Assembly (NCBI RefSeq): GCF_004135405.1
Contig: NZ_CP035491.1
Coordinates: forward strand, 2,790,001 to 2,854,000
DNA from: Agromyces protaetiae
GTDB lineage: Bacteria; Actinomycetota; Actinomycetes; Actinomycetales; Microbacteriaceae
Length of the DNA stretch: 64,000 nt
Reading direction: 5' to 3'
Shown here: piece after piece, positions 11,689 to 21,027 of the stretch
How positions within the stretch are numbered: the first letter of the stretch is position 1
Layout of the letters: each line of letters opens with the position of its first letter
Made by a program: the position numbers and the translations under genes
The notes under the pieces: generated by a model
What the model was told of the DNA's origin: nothing
Database searches by the model: none
Seen by the model: only the letters and a program-made list of their open reading frames with translations

Positions 11689-12954
11689 TCAGCGCTGCAC
11701 GAGCCGCTCGTACCAGGCGAGCGCCGACTGGTCGGTGAGGCTCTGCACCTGGTCGACGACGACGCGCTTGCGTGCGCGATCGTCGCCCGCCGCCCGCCAG
11801 TCTTCGGCGAAGCCGGGGTCGAGGAGGTCGTCGCCGGACGCATACAGCACGTCGGCGAGACCCGTCAGGATGTGCCGCTGCTGCGCGTAGATCGGCTGGC
11901 GCGTGTTCTTCGCCATCACGAACGCCGCGACGATGCCCTTGAGCACCGCGATCTCGGCCTGGATCCCGCGCGGCACGACGACGTCGGCGTCGAAGCGGAT
12001 GAGGCTCGCGTTCGGGAACGCGTCGCGCGTCGCGACCGTCGCGGCGTGGGCGAAGCGCCCGATGAGCTGACTCGTGAGGTTCTTGAGTCTCGCCTGGTCG
12101 CGCCGCGAGCCGTCCCACGAGTCGATCCACACGTCGAGCGAGTCGAGCCGGTCGAACGCCGCAGTGAGCTCGTCGCGCGGGATCGAACCCCCGATCCACT
12201 CGCTCATCGCCTCGATGAGCGCCTCGTGATCGGCGCGCGCGCCGAGCGCCGCGACGTCGATGAACCCGTTGAAGATGGCGTCCTCGAAGTCGTGCACCGA
12301 GTAGGCGATGTCGTCGGAGAGGTCCATGACCTGGGCTTCGATGCAGAGGCGCCGCTCGGGCGCGCCCCTGCGGAGCCACTCGAACACGGCCACGTCGTCG
12401 TCGTAGAACCCGAACTTCTGCCGCCCCGACGGGTCGGCGACGGCGGATGCCTCGGGCCACGGGTACTTGCAACTGGCGTCGAGGCTCGCCCGCGTGAGGT
12501 TCAGCCCATAGCTGCGGCCGTCGTCGCCGAAGACCTTGGGCTCGAGACGGCTCAAGATGCGGAGGGTCTGCGCGTTGCCCTCGAACCCGCCGATGTCGGC
12601 GGCCCACGTGTTGAGGGCTTTCTCGCCGTTGTGGCCGAACGGCGGGTGCCCGAGGTCGTGCGCGAGGCAGGCCGTGTCGACGACGTCGGGATCGAGCGCG
12701 AGGTTCGTCGCGAGCTCACGACCGATCTGCGCGACCTCGAGCGAGTGCGTGAGCCGGTTGCGCGCGAAGTCCAGGCCCGCGGTCGGGCTGAGCACCTGGG
12801 TCTTGGCCGCGAGCCGTCTGAGCGAACTCGAGTGGAGCAGCCGAGCACGGTCGCGCGCGAAGTCGCTGCGCCTGGAGTAGTGCTCTTCAGGGTGCATGCG
12901 CTCGGCGTCGGCGTCGTCGTACCCGCCGAACAGCCGCGCTTCGCGCGCGCTCAC
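11689..12954 (-). CDS. dgt: deoxyguanosinetriphosphate triphosphohydrolase (dGTPase)
   Basis: 421 residues. HD-domain phosphohydrolase that splits dGTP to deoxyguanosine and triphosphate. The metal-binding H...HD...D set is visible: RLTHSLEVAQ, then CLAHDLGHPPFGHNGE, and later DLSDDIAYSVHD. Conserved SSLRRLAAKTQV lies near the N-terminus. The GTG start (12954-12952) overlaps the dusB stop in a GTGA arrangement. It is followed by dnaG, an order kept in many actinobacteria and consistent with a link between dNTP pools and replication. Confidence 0.95.
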   Translation of the reverse strand: MSAREARLFGGYDDADAERMHPEEHYSRRSDFARDRARLLHSSSLRRLAAKTQVLSPTAGLDFARNRLTHSLEVAQIGRELATNLALDPDVVDTACLAHDLGHPPFGHNGEKALNTWAADIGGFEGNAQTLRILSRLEPKVFGDDGRSYGLNLTRASLDASCKYPWPEASAVADPSGRQKFGFYDDDVAVFEWLRRGAPERRLCIEAQVMDLSDDIAYSVHDFEDAIFNGFIDVAALGARADHEALIEAMSEWIGGSIPRDELTAAFDRLDSLDVWIDSWDGSRRDQARLKNLTSQLIGRFAHAATVATRDAFPNASLIRFDADVVVPRGIQAEIAVLKGIVAAFVMAKNTRQPIYAQQRHILTGLADVLYASGDDLLDPGFAEDWRAAGDDRARKRVVVDQVQSLTDQSALAWYERLVQR

Positions 12955-14123
12955 CCGCCGCTCGTGTCGAGCTCGGCGTCGACGAGGGTCACCCGGTCGT
13001 GGCCCGCGAGCTCTTGCGAGTCGAGCCAGCCGTCGGGCAGCGCGGGCTGCTTGGGCGTGCCCGCGCGCCCGCGCGGACCTTCAGCGCCCTCACCGGGGTA
13101 GGGCATGTCCCAGTCGAGCGTCGCGAGGAGGTCGTCGAGGTGGGCGAGCGACTCGACGGTCGCGAGCTTCGCCCGCAGTTCGCCGCCGACGGGGTACCCC
13201 TTGAAGTACCAGGCGACGTGCTTCCGGATGTCTCGACACCCCCGCTCTTCGCTGTCGAAGAACTCGGTCAAGAGCTCGGCGTGACGGCGGAAGGTCTTCG
13301 CGACCTCGCCGAGACTCGGCTGCGCCGTCGCGGTGCTCAAGCCCGTCGGAGCGCCGCGGAACGCCGCCGCGAGATCGCCGAAGAGCCACGGGCGGCCGAG
13401 GCATCCGCGACCGACGACGACACCGTCGCACCCCGTCTCGTCGACCATGCGCAGCGCGTCGTCGGCCGACCAGATGTCGCCGTTGCCGAGCACCGGAACC
13501 GTCGTGACGGTCTCTTTGAGCTTCGCGATCGCCGACCAGTCGGCGTGGCCCGAATAGAACTCGCTCGCCGTGCGCGCGTGGAGCGCGATCGACGCGACGC
13601 CCGCGCCCTCGGCGATGCGACCCGCCTCGAGGTAAGTGAGGTGGTCTTGGTCGATGCCCTTGCGCATCTTGATCGTGAGGGGGATGTCGCCCGCGGCCTT
13701 GACCGCACCCTCGACGATGTCGCGGAAGAGCCCCGACTTCCACGGGAGCGCCGCTCCCCCGCCCTTGCGGGTGACCTTCGGCACGGGACATCCGAAGTTC
13801 AGGTCGATGTGATCGGCGCGGTCTTCGGCGACGAGCATCGTGACCGCCTCGGCGACCGTCTTCGGGTCGACGCCGTAGAGCTGGATCGAGCGCGGCGTCT
13901 CGGACTCATGGTGCGTGATGAGGCGCATCGACTCGGGCGTGCGCTCGACGAGCGCGCGGCTCGTGATCATTTCGCTCACGTAGAGGCCCGCGCCGAACTC
14001 GCGGCACAGGCGACGGAACGCCGTGTTCGTGATGCCCGCCATGGGGGCGAGCACGACGGGGACGTCGAGGACGAGCCCGCCGATCGTGAGCGGGCCGCGC
14101 GTGGCGGTGGTGGGTGCAGACAT
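12951..14123 (-). CDS. dusB: tRNA-dihydrouridine synthase, DusB family
   Basis: 390 residues. An FMN-dependent TIM-barrel enzyme that reduces specific uridines in the tRNA D-loop using NADPH. Visible signatures are APMAGITNTAFRRL at the N-terminus, the catalytic cysteine in LNFGCPVPKVTRKGGG, the FMN-contact HARTASEFYSG and the phosphate site VGRGCLGRPWLF. The start is ATG 14123; a GTG two codons upstream is in frame. The first gene of the dusB-dgt-dnaG run, it overlaps dgt by 4 bases. Confidence 0.94.
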   Translation of the reverse strand: MSAPTTATRGPLTIGGLVLDVPVVLAPMAGITNTAFRRLCREFGAGLYVSEMITSRALVERTPESMRLITHHESETPRSIQLYGVDPKTVAEAVTMLVAEDRADHIDLNFGCPVPKVTRKGGGAALPWKSGLFRDIVEGAVKAAGDIPLTIKMRKGIDQDHLTYLEAGRIAEGAGVASIALHARTASEFYSGHADWSAIAKLKETVTTVPVLGNGDIWSADDALRMVDETGCDGVVVGRGCLGRPWLFGDLAAAFRGAPTGLSTATAQPSLGEVAKTFRRHAELLTEFFDSEERGCRDIRKHVAWYFKGYPVGGELRAKLATVESLAHLDDLLATLDWDMPYPGEGAEGPRGRAGTPKQPALPDGWLDSQELAGHDRVTLVDAELDTSGG

Positions 14124-14213
14124 CGTCACCGATTCTCCCAGACTTCCCCGAGGATCCGCCCGACACGTCGGGGCGCGCGCATAGGATGCGAGAACGAGCG
14201 CTGTGGAGGAACG

Positions 14214-14705
14214 ATGAGCGAGGCGAACCACGAGATCCCGAGCGGTGCCGAGCGCGTGCGCGCGGATGCCGCGGCGCGCGGGCTCGACATCGAGATCGTC
14301 GAACGCACCGCCGCGCGCAGCCTCGAAGAGGCCGCCGAGATTCTCGGCATCCAGCCCGGCGACATCGTGAAGTCCCTCGTCGTCAAGCGCAGCGACGACA
14401 CCTACGTGTTCGCCCTCGTGCCCGGCGGCCGCAAGATCAGCTGGCCGAAGCTCCGCGCACTCCTCGGCGTCAACAAGCTGCAACTGCCCGACGCGTCGCT
14501 CGCGCTCGCCGCGACGGGCTACGAACGCGGCACCATCACGCCCATCGGCTCGACGACCGCGTGGCCCGTCGTCGCCGACGAGACCATCGTCGGCCGACGC
14601 GTGTCGATGGGCGCCGGCGAGCACGGCCGTAGCCTGTTCGTCGACGCCGACGCCCTCATCGCCGCGTACGGCGCGATCGTCGCCGACATCACCGAGCCCG
14701 AGTAA
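14214..14705 (+). CDS. YbaK/Cys-tRNA(Pro)-deacylase-like protein
   Basis: 163 residues. YbaK/aaRS-associated domain protein: the conserved region ILGIQPGDIVKSLVVK and the catalytic-site Lys and Gly residues in VPGGRKISWPKL match the family, which hydrolyses mischarged tRNA, classically Cys-tRNA(Pro). The start at ATG 14214 has an excellent site (GGAGGA, 4 bases before). A TAGGAT hexamer at about 14182 may be its -10. It is divergent from dusB and convergent with the small CX4C protein. The exact tRNA specificity is not readable. Confidence 0.85.
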   Translation: MSEANHEIPSGAERVRADAAARGLDIEIVERTAARSLEEAAEILGIQPGDIVKSLVVKRSDDTYVFALVPGGRKISWPKLRALLGVNKLQLPDASLALAATGYERGTITPIGSTTAWPVVADETIVGRRVSMGAGEHGRSLFVDADALIAAYGAIVADITEPE

Positions 14706-14714
14706 GGGTCGCGT

Positions 14715-14855
14715 TCAGACCCTCGACGCGTCGGATGTCTCGGCGTCCATGCCCGGGATGTAGCAGACATCGCCCTCGCACACCATCGCGCCGGGCGCGC
14801 CCGTGACCATCGTGAAGGGCACGGGCGCGACATCCGGAACTTTCGTGTCGCTCAC
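14715..14855 (-). CDS. 46-residue CX4C protein coupled to a DsbA-like oxidoreductase
   Basis: A tiny frame whose GTG (14855-14853) overlaps the stop of the DsbA-like gene in a GTGA arrangement, which argues that it is really translated. The protein has two cysteines, C26 and C31, in VCEGDVC, followed by YIPG and an acidic tail; there is no signal peptide or membrane segment. It could be a redox partner or substrate of the neighbouring thiol oxidoreductase, or a metal-binding peptide. No family was recognised and the function is inference from context only. Confidence 0.6.
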   Translation of the reverse strand: MSDTKVPDVAPVPFTMVTGAPGAMVCEGDVCYIPGMDAETSDASRV

Positions 14856-15523
14856 GCGGCCGCTCCGTCCTTCTCGCCCGCGACCTGCGTCAGCACGTTC
14901 GCGAACACCTCGGCGGGCTGCGCGCCCGAGACGCCGTACTTGCCGTCGAAGACGAAGAACGGCACACCCTGAATGCCGTAGGCACCCGCCTGCGCGATGT
15001 CGGCCTGCACGTCGGTCGCGTAGCGGCCGTCGTCGAGGGCGGCCCGTGCCTCGGCGCCGTCGAGCCCGACCTCTTCTGCGTAGCCGACGAGCTGGTCGAG
15101 GCGGTTCACGCGGCCGCCCTCGACGAAGTAGGCCTTCAGCAGCCGCTCCTTGAGCTCGAGCTGCTTGCCGTGCGCCTTCGCGAAGTGCAGGAGCTCGTGG
15201 GCCTTCAGGGTCTTCGTGTGCGCGACCTTCTCGAAGTGGTAGTCGAGGCCCGCGTTCGCGGCGACGTTGGTCACGTGCTCGAGCATCTGCTCGACACGCT
15301 CGACGGGCATGCCCTTTCGCTCGGAGAGGTACTCGATGGTCGAGCCTTCGAAATCGAGCGGGGTGTCGGGCGAGAGCTCGAACGAGTGGTACTCGATCTC
15401 GACGTCGGGGGCGCCGTCGCCCATCGCGGCGAGGCCGCTCTCGAGGTGCCGCTTGCCGATGTAGCACCACGGGCACGCGATGTCGGACCAGATGTCGATC
15501 TTGATGGGGGAATTCGAAGTCAC
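14852..15523 (-). CDS. DsbA family (FrnE-like) thiol-disulfide oxidoreductase
   Basis: 223 residues. A cytoplasmic-type DsbA-like thioredoxin fold: the active site CPWC at residues 17-20 (DIACPWCYIGKRHLE), an all-helical insert, and the cis-Pro region GIQGVPFFVFDGKYGVSG close to the C-terminus. No signal peptide. FrnE-like members act as intracellular thiol-disulfide or isomerase enzymes. GTG 15523 was chosen because it gives the usual family length; the frame is open 96 bases further upstream and the ribosome-binding site is poor. It is followed by the coupled CX4C peptide. Confidence 0.9.
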   Translation of the reverse strand: MTSNSPIKIDIWSDIACPWCYIGKRHLESGLAAMGDGAPDVEIEYHSFELSPDTPLDFEGSTIEYLSERKGMPVERVEQMLEHVTNVAANAGLDYHFEKVAHTKTLKAHELLHFAKAHGKQLELKERLLKAYFVEGGRVNRLDQLVGYAEEVGLDGAEARAALDDGRYATDVQADIAQAGAYGIQGVPFFVFDGKYGVSGAQPAEVFANVLTQVAGEKDGAAA

Positions 15524-15686
15524 ACCACGTGCAACGTGGGATCCATGCGTCCGTATTCCTCGTCTCGGCCGCTCGCCGATCATCGCGTAGGAGACGCCGC
15601 CCGGCGCGCCGCTGCGCATCGGCGTGCCGCAGAGATCTTCCTACGTCGTGAACCGAAGCCAGGTGACCGATCGTTACCATTGGCGG

Positions 15687-16232
15687 ATGCCTCCCGCCGA
15701 CGTTCCTCGCCGTGTGCTCGTCGCCGGCACGAGCGGGTCGGGCAAGTCGACGCTCGCACGGCGGATCGCCGAGGCATCCGGGGCACGGTATCAAGAGATC
15801 GATGCACTCTTCCACGGCCCCGACTGGACGCCGCGGCCGACCTTCGAAGCCGACGTCGACGCATTCACGAGCGGCGACATGTGGGTCATCGAATGGCAGT
15901 ACGGACTCGTTCGCGACCTGCTCGCAGCACGCGCGGACACCCTCGTCTTCCTCGACTATCGGCGCTCGCTCGTGATGTCGCGTGTCGTCCGACGCACGGT
16001 TCGGCGTCGGGTGCGCCGCGAGGAACTGTGGAACGGCAACCGCGAAGCGCCGCTCGCGACGATCTTCACCGACCGCGACCACATCGTGCGCTGGGCATGG
16101 CGCACGCACTCCGGGCACGCGGCGCAGGTCGCTCGGGCCGCCGCTGCGAACCCGGGTCTTCGGGTCGTGCGTTTGCGCTCGCCGAAGGCGGCCGAGCGGT
16201 GGCTTGCGGGGACGTTTCCGGGAGAAGCGTGA
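15687..16232 (+). CDS. P-loop kinase-like protein (DNA topology modulation protein FlaR-like)
   Basis: 181 residues. Walker A GTSGSGKSTLARRIA follows a short N-terminus (MPPADVPRRVLVAG). An adenylate-kinase-like fold is suggested by EIDALFHGPDWTPRP and the VFLDYRRS segment, features of the FlaR/adenylate-kinase-related group. The cellular substrate is not known. ATG 15687 follows TACCAT at 15675-15680 by six bases, so a leaderless transcript is possible. It converges on uppS with a gap of only four bases and no visible terminator. Confidence 0.75.
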   Translation: MPPADVPRRVLVAGTSGSGKSTLARRIAEASGARYQEIDALFHGPDWTPRPTFEADVDAFTSGDMWVIEWQYGLVRDLLAARADTLVFLDYRRSLVMSRVVRRTVRRRVRREELWNGNREAPLATIFTDRDHIVRWAWRTHSGHAAQVARAAAANPGLRVVRLRSPKAAERWLAGTFPGEA

Positions 16233-16236
16233 GCGA

Positions 16237-17079
16237 CTACAACCCGGTGTCGTCCGTCTCGGTCTCTCGAGCACTCTCGGCCGTCGGCGCGTCGACGGCC
16301 CCGCCGAAGCGGCGGTTGCGGCTGAGATAGATGCCGACCGCCTCCCACAGGTCGGTGCGGGAGAAGTCGGGCCAGAGCGTGTCGAGGAACACCATCTCGG
16401 CGTACGCCGACTGCCACAGGAGGAAGTTCGACGTGCGCTGCTCGCCCGACGAACGCACGAAGAGGTCGACGTCGGGCAGGTCGGGCACGTAGAGCCGCTT
16501 CTGGATGAGCTTCTCGGAGACGGCCGACGGCCGGAGCCGCCCGGATGCCACGTCGTCGGCGATCGACCTCACGGCGTCGACGAGTTCGTTGCGGCCGCCG
16601 TAGTTGACGCACATCGTGAGGGTGAGCGTCGAGTTGCCGGCCGTGAGTCGCTCGGCGTACTTGAGCTCGTCGATGACCGACTTCCAGAGGCGCGGGGTGC
16701 GGCCCGCCCACCGGATGCGGACGCCCCACTCGTTGAGCTGGTCGCGGCGGCGGTGGAGCACATCGCGGTTGTAGCCCATGAGGAAGCGCACCTCGTCGGG
16801 CGAGCGCTTCCAGTTCTCGGTCGAGAAGGCGTAGACCGAGAGGTGCTTGACGCCCGCCTGGATCGCGCCTGCGACGACGTCGAGCAGGGCCGCCTCGCCC
16901 GCCTTGTGCCCCTCGATGCGCGTGAGCCCGCGGCGGTTGGCCCAGCGGCCGTTGCCGTCCATGACGATCGCGACGTGCTCGGGCACCGACCCCTTCGGGA
17001 ACGCGGGCGGGTAGAGCCCCGTCCAGTCGACCGGGCGGTACGGGACGGCGTCTTTGTGCGTGTAGGGCTTCGGGGTCAC
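16237..17079 (-). CDS. uppS: polyprenyl diphosphate synthase (undecaprenyl/decaprenyl type)
   Basis: 280 residues. Cis-prenyltransferase that condenses isopentenyl diphosphate to make the lipid carrier for peptidoglycan. The catalytic motif [13 protein letters not shown], then [13 protein letters not shown] and [21 protein letters not shown], all highly conserved, are present; the end is a variable acidic tail. The GTG start (17079-17077) overlaps the recO stop (GTGA). recO-uppS adjacency is standard for actinobacteria. Length is normal. Confidence 0.96.
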   Translation of the reverse strand: MTPKPYTHKDAVPYRPVDWTGLYPPAFPKGSVPEHVAIVMDGNGRWANRRGLTRIEGHKAGEAALLDVVAGAIQAGVKHLSVYAFSTENWKRSPDEVRFLMGYNRDVLHRRRDQLNEWGVRIRWAGRTPRLWKSVIDELKYAERLTAGNSTLTLTMCVNYGGRNELVDAVRSIADDVASGRLRPSAVSEKLIQKRLYVPDLPDVDLFVRSSGEQRTSNFLLWQSAYAEMVFLDTLWPDFSRTDLWEAVGIYLSRNRRFGGAVDAPTAESARETETDDTGL

Positions 17080-17892
17080 TCGGGCACGACTGCTTTCTCG
17101 GGTGCGGTTTCGGAGGTCTCGGATGCCTCGGATGTCTCGGCGACGGCCGTCTCCACCGCGTGCCGCGACTCGCGGTCGACGTGCGACAGCGACCGGAGCC
17201 CGCGCTCGAGGTGCCACTGCACGTACGCCGCGACGATGCCGCTCGCCTGGTTCCGGTCGCGTTCGGGGCTGCTTCGGCGAAGTCCCAGTCGCCCGCGAGG
17301 AGCGCCCCGAGGAGGGCGATCGTCGTGCGCGCGATGCGGGGGCGCCGGGCGGTGCGCACTCGTCGTCGCACACGACGCCGCCGAGCTGCACGACGACCGC
17401 GGTGTGCTCGCCCGCACGCCCGCATCGCGCGCAGTCCTGGAACGACGGCGCCCAGCCCGCGAGGGCGAGCGCGCGCAAGAGATAGGAGTCGAGGGTGAGC
17501 GCCGGGCCGTGCTCATGGCGCGCGAGCGAGCGCAGGGCGCCGACGAGCAGCAGGTACTGCTGCAGCGACCCTTCTTCTTCGGTGACACGGTCGGCGGTCT
17601 CGACCATCGCGTTCGCGGCCGTGTACGCGGCATAGTCCTGCGAGATCTCGGCACCGTACGCGCCGAGCGTCTCGGCCTGGGTGATGACGTCGAGGGTGCG
17701 GCCCTCGTAGAGCTGGAGGTCTGCGACCATGAACGGTTCGAGACGCGACCCGAACTTCGACGCCGTACGCCGCACGCCCTTCGCGACAGCCCGGATCTTG
17801 CCGTGCCGACGGCTGAGGAGCGTCACGATGCGGTCGGCCTCGCCCAGCTTGTGGGTGCGGAGCACCACCGCTTCATCTCGATAGACCGGCAC
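17076..17892 (-). CDS. recO: DNA repair protein RecO, interrupted by two single-base deletions
   Basis: Recombination mediator of the RecF pathway. The N-terminal OB-fold begins [20 protein letters not shown] (GTG 17892) and is intact through the zinc-binding cysteines of [10 protein letters not shown] and VVCDDEC. The frame then breaks at GGGGG (17338-17342) and again at GGGG (17265-17268), plus strand. Adding one base at each gives a continuous product ending in [18 protein letters not shown] and a tail to the stop at 17076, about 272 residues. That stop overlaps uppS. Two independent lesions, both in G runs of a widely conserved repair gene, point to sequence error. Confidence 0.88.
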
Positions 17893-17974
17893 TCCTCGAT
17901 TCTCCCACCCGTCGCCCACGACGTCGGCAACGCGATCGGATGTCGCAGCCCGAGGCATCCGCCCGTGATTCACT

Positions 17975-18667
17975 GTGTGCGTGGACACCGAGCAATTCAC
18001 GATCCCGCTGTGGCTCGAACTGACCGCCGTCGGCCTCGGCGGTATTCAAGGCGCCCTGTTCGCGTCGGGCTTCCGCGGCGAACGCCGACTCGACCTCCTC
18101 GGCGTCGCGATCATCGGAACCGTCATGGGCCTCGGCGGCGGCCTCATCCGCGACCTCATGCTCGGGCTGCCGCCCGCGAGCCTGCAGAGCGAGTGGTACC
18201 TGCCGGTGGTCGTCGTCGCCGCGTTCATCGGGATGCTCCTCGCCGCTCCGCTGCAGCGGGTCAACGCCGTCATCGTCGGCCTCGACGCGCTCGTGATCGG
18301 TCTCTTCGGCGCGTTCGGCACGTCGAAGGCGCTGAGCCTCGGGGTGCCGATCATCCCGTCGATCTTCGTCGGCATCTGCTCGGCAGTCGGCGGCGGCATC
18401 CTGCGAGACATGCTCATGAGCCTTCCGGTGTCGATCATGCACGTCGGCTCGCTCTACGCGGTCGCCGCGGGCGCCGGCTGCGCAGTCCTCGCGATCCTCC
18501 ATCTCTTCGACGTGCCGATCTTCATTTCAGGGCTCATCGCCGTCGCGGTGACCACCGTGATCCGCTGGCTCGCCGTCATCTTCGACGTGTCGCTGCCCGA
18601 GCAGCGCATGCTCTACCGGCGCAAGGTCGCGACCGAGACCGGGCTTATCCCGATCGTGCGGCGCTGA
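17975..18667 (+). CDS. trimeric intracellular cation (TRIC) channel family membrane protein
   Basis: 230 residues and about seven hydrophobic segments. The duplicated glycine motifs [12 protein letters not shown] and [15 protein letters not shown] are the two half-repeats of the YicG/UPF0126 TRIC family, which form potassium-permeable trimers in the membrane. The first half-repeat carries [19 protein letters not shown]. Alternative GTG starts at 17975 and 17981 differ by two codons. It is divergent from recO and converges with the isomerase gene, 19 bases away. Confidence 0.85.
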   Translation: MCVDTEQFTIPLWLELTAVGLGGIQGALFASGFRGERRLDLLGVAIIGTVMGLGGGLIRDLMLGLPPASLQSEWYLPVVVVAAFIGMLLAAPLQRVNAVIVGLDALVIGLFGAFGTSKALSLGVPIIPSIFVGICSAVGGGILRDMLMSLPVSIMHVGSLYAVAAGAGCAVLAILHLFDVPIFISGLIAVAVTTVIRWLAVIFDVSLPEQRMLYRRKVATETGLIPIVRR

Positions 18668-18686
18668 CGCGTGCGAGGGTGCCCGC

Positions 18687-19688
18687 TCAGCGACTGCTGA
18701 ACGCCGCGTCGAATGCGGCCGCGGGCGCGTCGAACGCGTTGCGCTTGACGAACTCGAGCGCCTCGGGCGCGCCGACGAGGCGGTCCATTCCGGCGTCCTC
18801 CCACTCGACCGAGATGGGCCCGTCGTAGCCGATCTGGTTGAGGGCGCGGAACGCGGTCTCCCACGGGACATCCCCTCGCCCCGTCGAGACGAAATCCCAC
18901 CCGCGCCGGAGGTCCGACCAGGGCAGGTGCGAACCGAGTCGGCCGTTACGGCCGTTGCCGAGGTTGAGCTTCACGTCCTTGCAGTCGACGTGATAGATGA
19001 GGTCCTTGAACTCGAGGATGAAGTCGACCGGGTTGAGTCCCTGCCAGATGAAGTGGCTCGGGTCCCAATTGAGGCCGAACGTCTTGCGGTGCCCGATCGC
19101 CTCGAGCGTGCGCACGGTCGTCCAGTAGTCGTACGCGATCTCGCTCGGGTGCACTTCGTGGGCGAAACGCACGCCGACCTCGTCGAACACGTCGAGGATG
19201 GGATTCCAGCGGTCGGCGAAGTCCTGGTAGCCCGCGTCGATGAGCTCTTGCGAGGCCGGCGGGAACATCGCGACGTACTTCCAGATCGACGATCCCGTGA
19301 AGCCGATGACGGTCTTCACGCCGAGCTTCGCGGCGAGGCGCGCCGTGTGCTTCATCTCCTCGGCGGCGCGCTGCCGCACGCCCTCGGGATCGCCGTCGCC
19401 CCACACCGTGTCGGAGAGGATGTCGCGGTGCCGCTGATCGATGGGGTCGTCGCACACCGCCTGGCCCTTGAGGTGGTTCGAGATCGCGTAGACCTTCAGG
19501 TCGTACTTCGCGAGCAGGTCGAGCTTGCCCTGCACGTACGCGTCATCCTCCCACTGCCACGGGTCGAGGTGGTCGCCCCAGCACGCGAGCTCGAGGCCGT
19601 CGTAGCCCCAGCCCGAGGCGAGGCGTGCGACCTCCTCGAGCGGAAGGTCGGCCCACTGGCCGGTGAAGAGGGTGATCGGTCGGGTCAT
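18687..19688 (-). CDS. sugar phosphate isomerase/epimerase (xylose isomerase-like TIM barrel)
   Basis: 333 residues, AP-endonuclease-2 fold. Barrel features include [17 protein letters not shown] near the N-terminus, metal ligands in [16 protein letters not shown] and [15 protein letters not shown], and the terminal [12 protein letters not shown]. Such enzymes isomerise or dehydrate keto-sugars and inositols. It is the last of three minus-strand genes after the sugar-binding protein and the Gfo/Idh oxidoreductase, so it probably works in catabolism of the same imported polyol or sugar. Which sugar is not readable. Confidence 0.88.
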   Translation of the reverse strand: MTRPITLFTGQWADLPLEEVARLASGWGYDGLELACWGDHLDPWQWEDDAYVQGKLDLLAKYDLKVYAISNHLKGQAVCDDPIDQRHRDILSDTVWGDGDPEGVRQRAAEEMKHTARLAAKLGVKTVIGFTGSSIWKYVAMFPPASQELIDAGYQDFADRWNPILDVFDEVGVRFAHEVHPSEIAYDYWTTVRTLEAIGHRKTFGLNWDPSHFIWQGLNPVDFILEFKDLIYHVDCKDVKLNLGNGRNGRLGSHLPWSDLRRGWDFVSTGRGDVPWETAFRALNQIGYDGPISVEWEDAGMDRLVGAPEALEFVKRNAFDAPAAAFDAAFSSR

Positions 19689-19775
19689 GATCGTCGTGTT
19701 CCTTCCGTGCTTCGCTGCGTCTTCGGATGTCTCGATGTGTCGGATGTCTCGGGGTCGCGCCTGTCTCGGGGTCGC

Positions 19776-20945
19776 TCAGTCCCCCGTCGCCGTCCACGCG
19801 CTGCCCGCGTTCGAGCTGCGCTCGACGGCGTCGAGGACGCGTTGCACGTGCAGGCCGTCGGCGAACGACGGCCGAGGCTGGGTGCCGTCGACGATCGCCT
19901 CGACGAGGTCCTTCACCTGGTGCGAGAAGCCGTGCTCGTAGCCGAGCATGTGGCCTGCGGGCCACCATGGCGCGAGGTACGGGTGGTCGTGCTCGGTGAC
20001 GTAGATCGTGCGGAAGCCCTGCTCGAGCGGCGGCAGGGTCGCATCGTAGAACTGGAGCTCGTTCATGCGCTCGAGGTCGAACGACACGGCGCCGAGCGAG
20101 CCCGACACCTCGACGCGGAGCGCGTTCTTGCGCCCTGTTGCGAAGCGCGTCGCCTCGAAGGTGCCGAGTGCGCCCGACTCATAGCGGCCCGTGAAGAGGG
20201 CGACGTCGTCGACCGTGACGGCGCCGCGTTCCGCCGACGCCGTGCCGGAGAGCCCGATCGTCTCGCCGAGGAGCGGGCGCTCGGTCACGAGGGTGTCGAG
20301 CACGCCCGAGACGCTCGCGAGCTTCAGGCCCGTGATGTACTCCGACAGGTCGACGGCGTGCGCGCCGATGTCGCCGAGCGAGCCGGAGCCGGCCCGCTCC
20401 TTCTGCAGTCGCCAGGTGAGCGGCGACTCTGCGTCGATGAGCCAGTCCTGCAGGTACGCGGCGCGCACCTGGCGGATCTCGCCGATGCGCCCCGCGGCGA
20501 CGAGGTCGCGCGCGAAGGTCGCCGCGGGGACGCGCCGGTAGGTGAAGCCGACCATCGAGCGGATGCCCCGTGCCGCGGCCCGCTCGGCAGCGTCCGCCAT
20601 GGCCTCCGCCTCGTCGACGGTGTTCGCGAGCGGCTTCTCGCACAGCACGTGCTTCCCGGCGTCGAGGGCCGCGATCGCGATTTCGGCGTGCGTGTCGCCG
20701 GGGGTGACGATGTCGACGACGTCGATGTCGTCGCGTGCGATGACCTCGCGCCAGTCTGTGGCGCTCTCCTCCCAGCCCCACTTGGCCGCGGCGGAGGCGA
20801 CGGCACCGGGGTGCCGTCCGACGACGACCTGCATCTGGGGCTCGGCCGGAAGATCGAAGAAGCGGGGGGCGACGCGCCATCCCTGCGAGTGGGCGGCGCC
20901 CATGAAGCCGTAGCCGATCATGGCCACGCGGAGCGTGTCGGTCAC
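19776..20945 (-). CDS. Gfo/Idh/MocA family NAD(P)-dependent sugar oxidoreductase
   Basis: 389 residues. An N-terminal Rossmann motif RVAMIGYGFMGAAHSQGW is followed by DVVDIVTPGDTHAEIA, then EKPLANTVDEAEAM with the conserved EKP lysine, and a C-terminal substrate domain with GDIGAHAVDLSEYITG (catalytic His region). It oxidises sugars or inositol-type polyols. GTG 20945 has AGGAG eight bases upstream, which rules out the longer frame starting at 21020. It lies between the binding protein and the isomerase, across a perfect 18-bp hairpin. Confidence 0.9.
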   Translation of the reverse strand: MTDTLRVAMIGYGFMGAAHSQGWRVAPRFFDLPAEPQMQVVVGRHPGAVASAAAKWGWEESATDWREVIARDDIDVVDIVTPGDTHAEIAIAALDAGKHVLCEKPLANTVDEAEAMADAAERAAARGIRSMVGFTYRRVPAATFARDLVAAGRIGEIRQVRAAYLQDWLIDAESPLTWRLQKERAGSGSLGDIGAHAVDLSEYITGLKLASVSGVLDTLVTERPLLGETIGLSGTASAERGAVTVDDVALFTGRYESGALGTFEATRFATGRKNALRVEVSGSLGAVSFDLERMNELQFYDATLPPLEQGFRTIYVTEHDHPYLAPWWPAGHMLGYEHGFSHQVKDLVEAIVDGTQPRPSFADGLHVQRVLDAVERSSNAGSAWTATGD

Positions 20946-20982
20946 GCGGGTCTCCTGTTCAACGGGGGTCGAGGACGTCGTG

Positions 20983-21021
20983 GTTGCGGGGGCGTCCGCG
21001 ATTCGCGGACGCCCCCGCAAC
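20983..21021 (-). terminator. perfect 18-bp stem-loop downstream of the sugar-binding protein gene
   Basis: GTTGCGGGGGCGTCCGCG (20983-21000) is exactly complementary to the arm at 21004-21021 with only ATT between. It begins seven bases beyond the binding-protein stop and lies 38 bases before the oxidoreductase start. It can act as a partial terminator or mRNA stabiliser that raises binding-protein yield relative to the enzymes. Confidence 0.75.
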
Positions 21022-21027
21022 GCCTGG

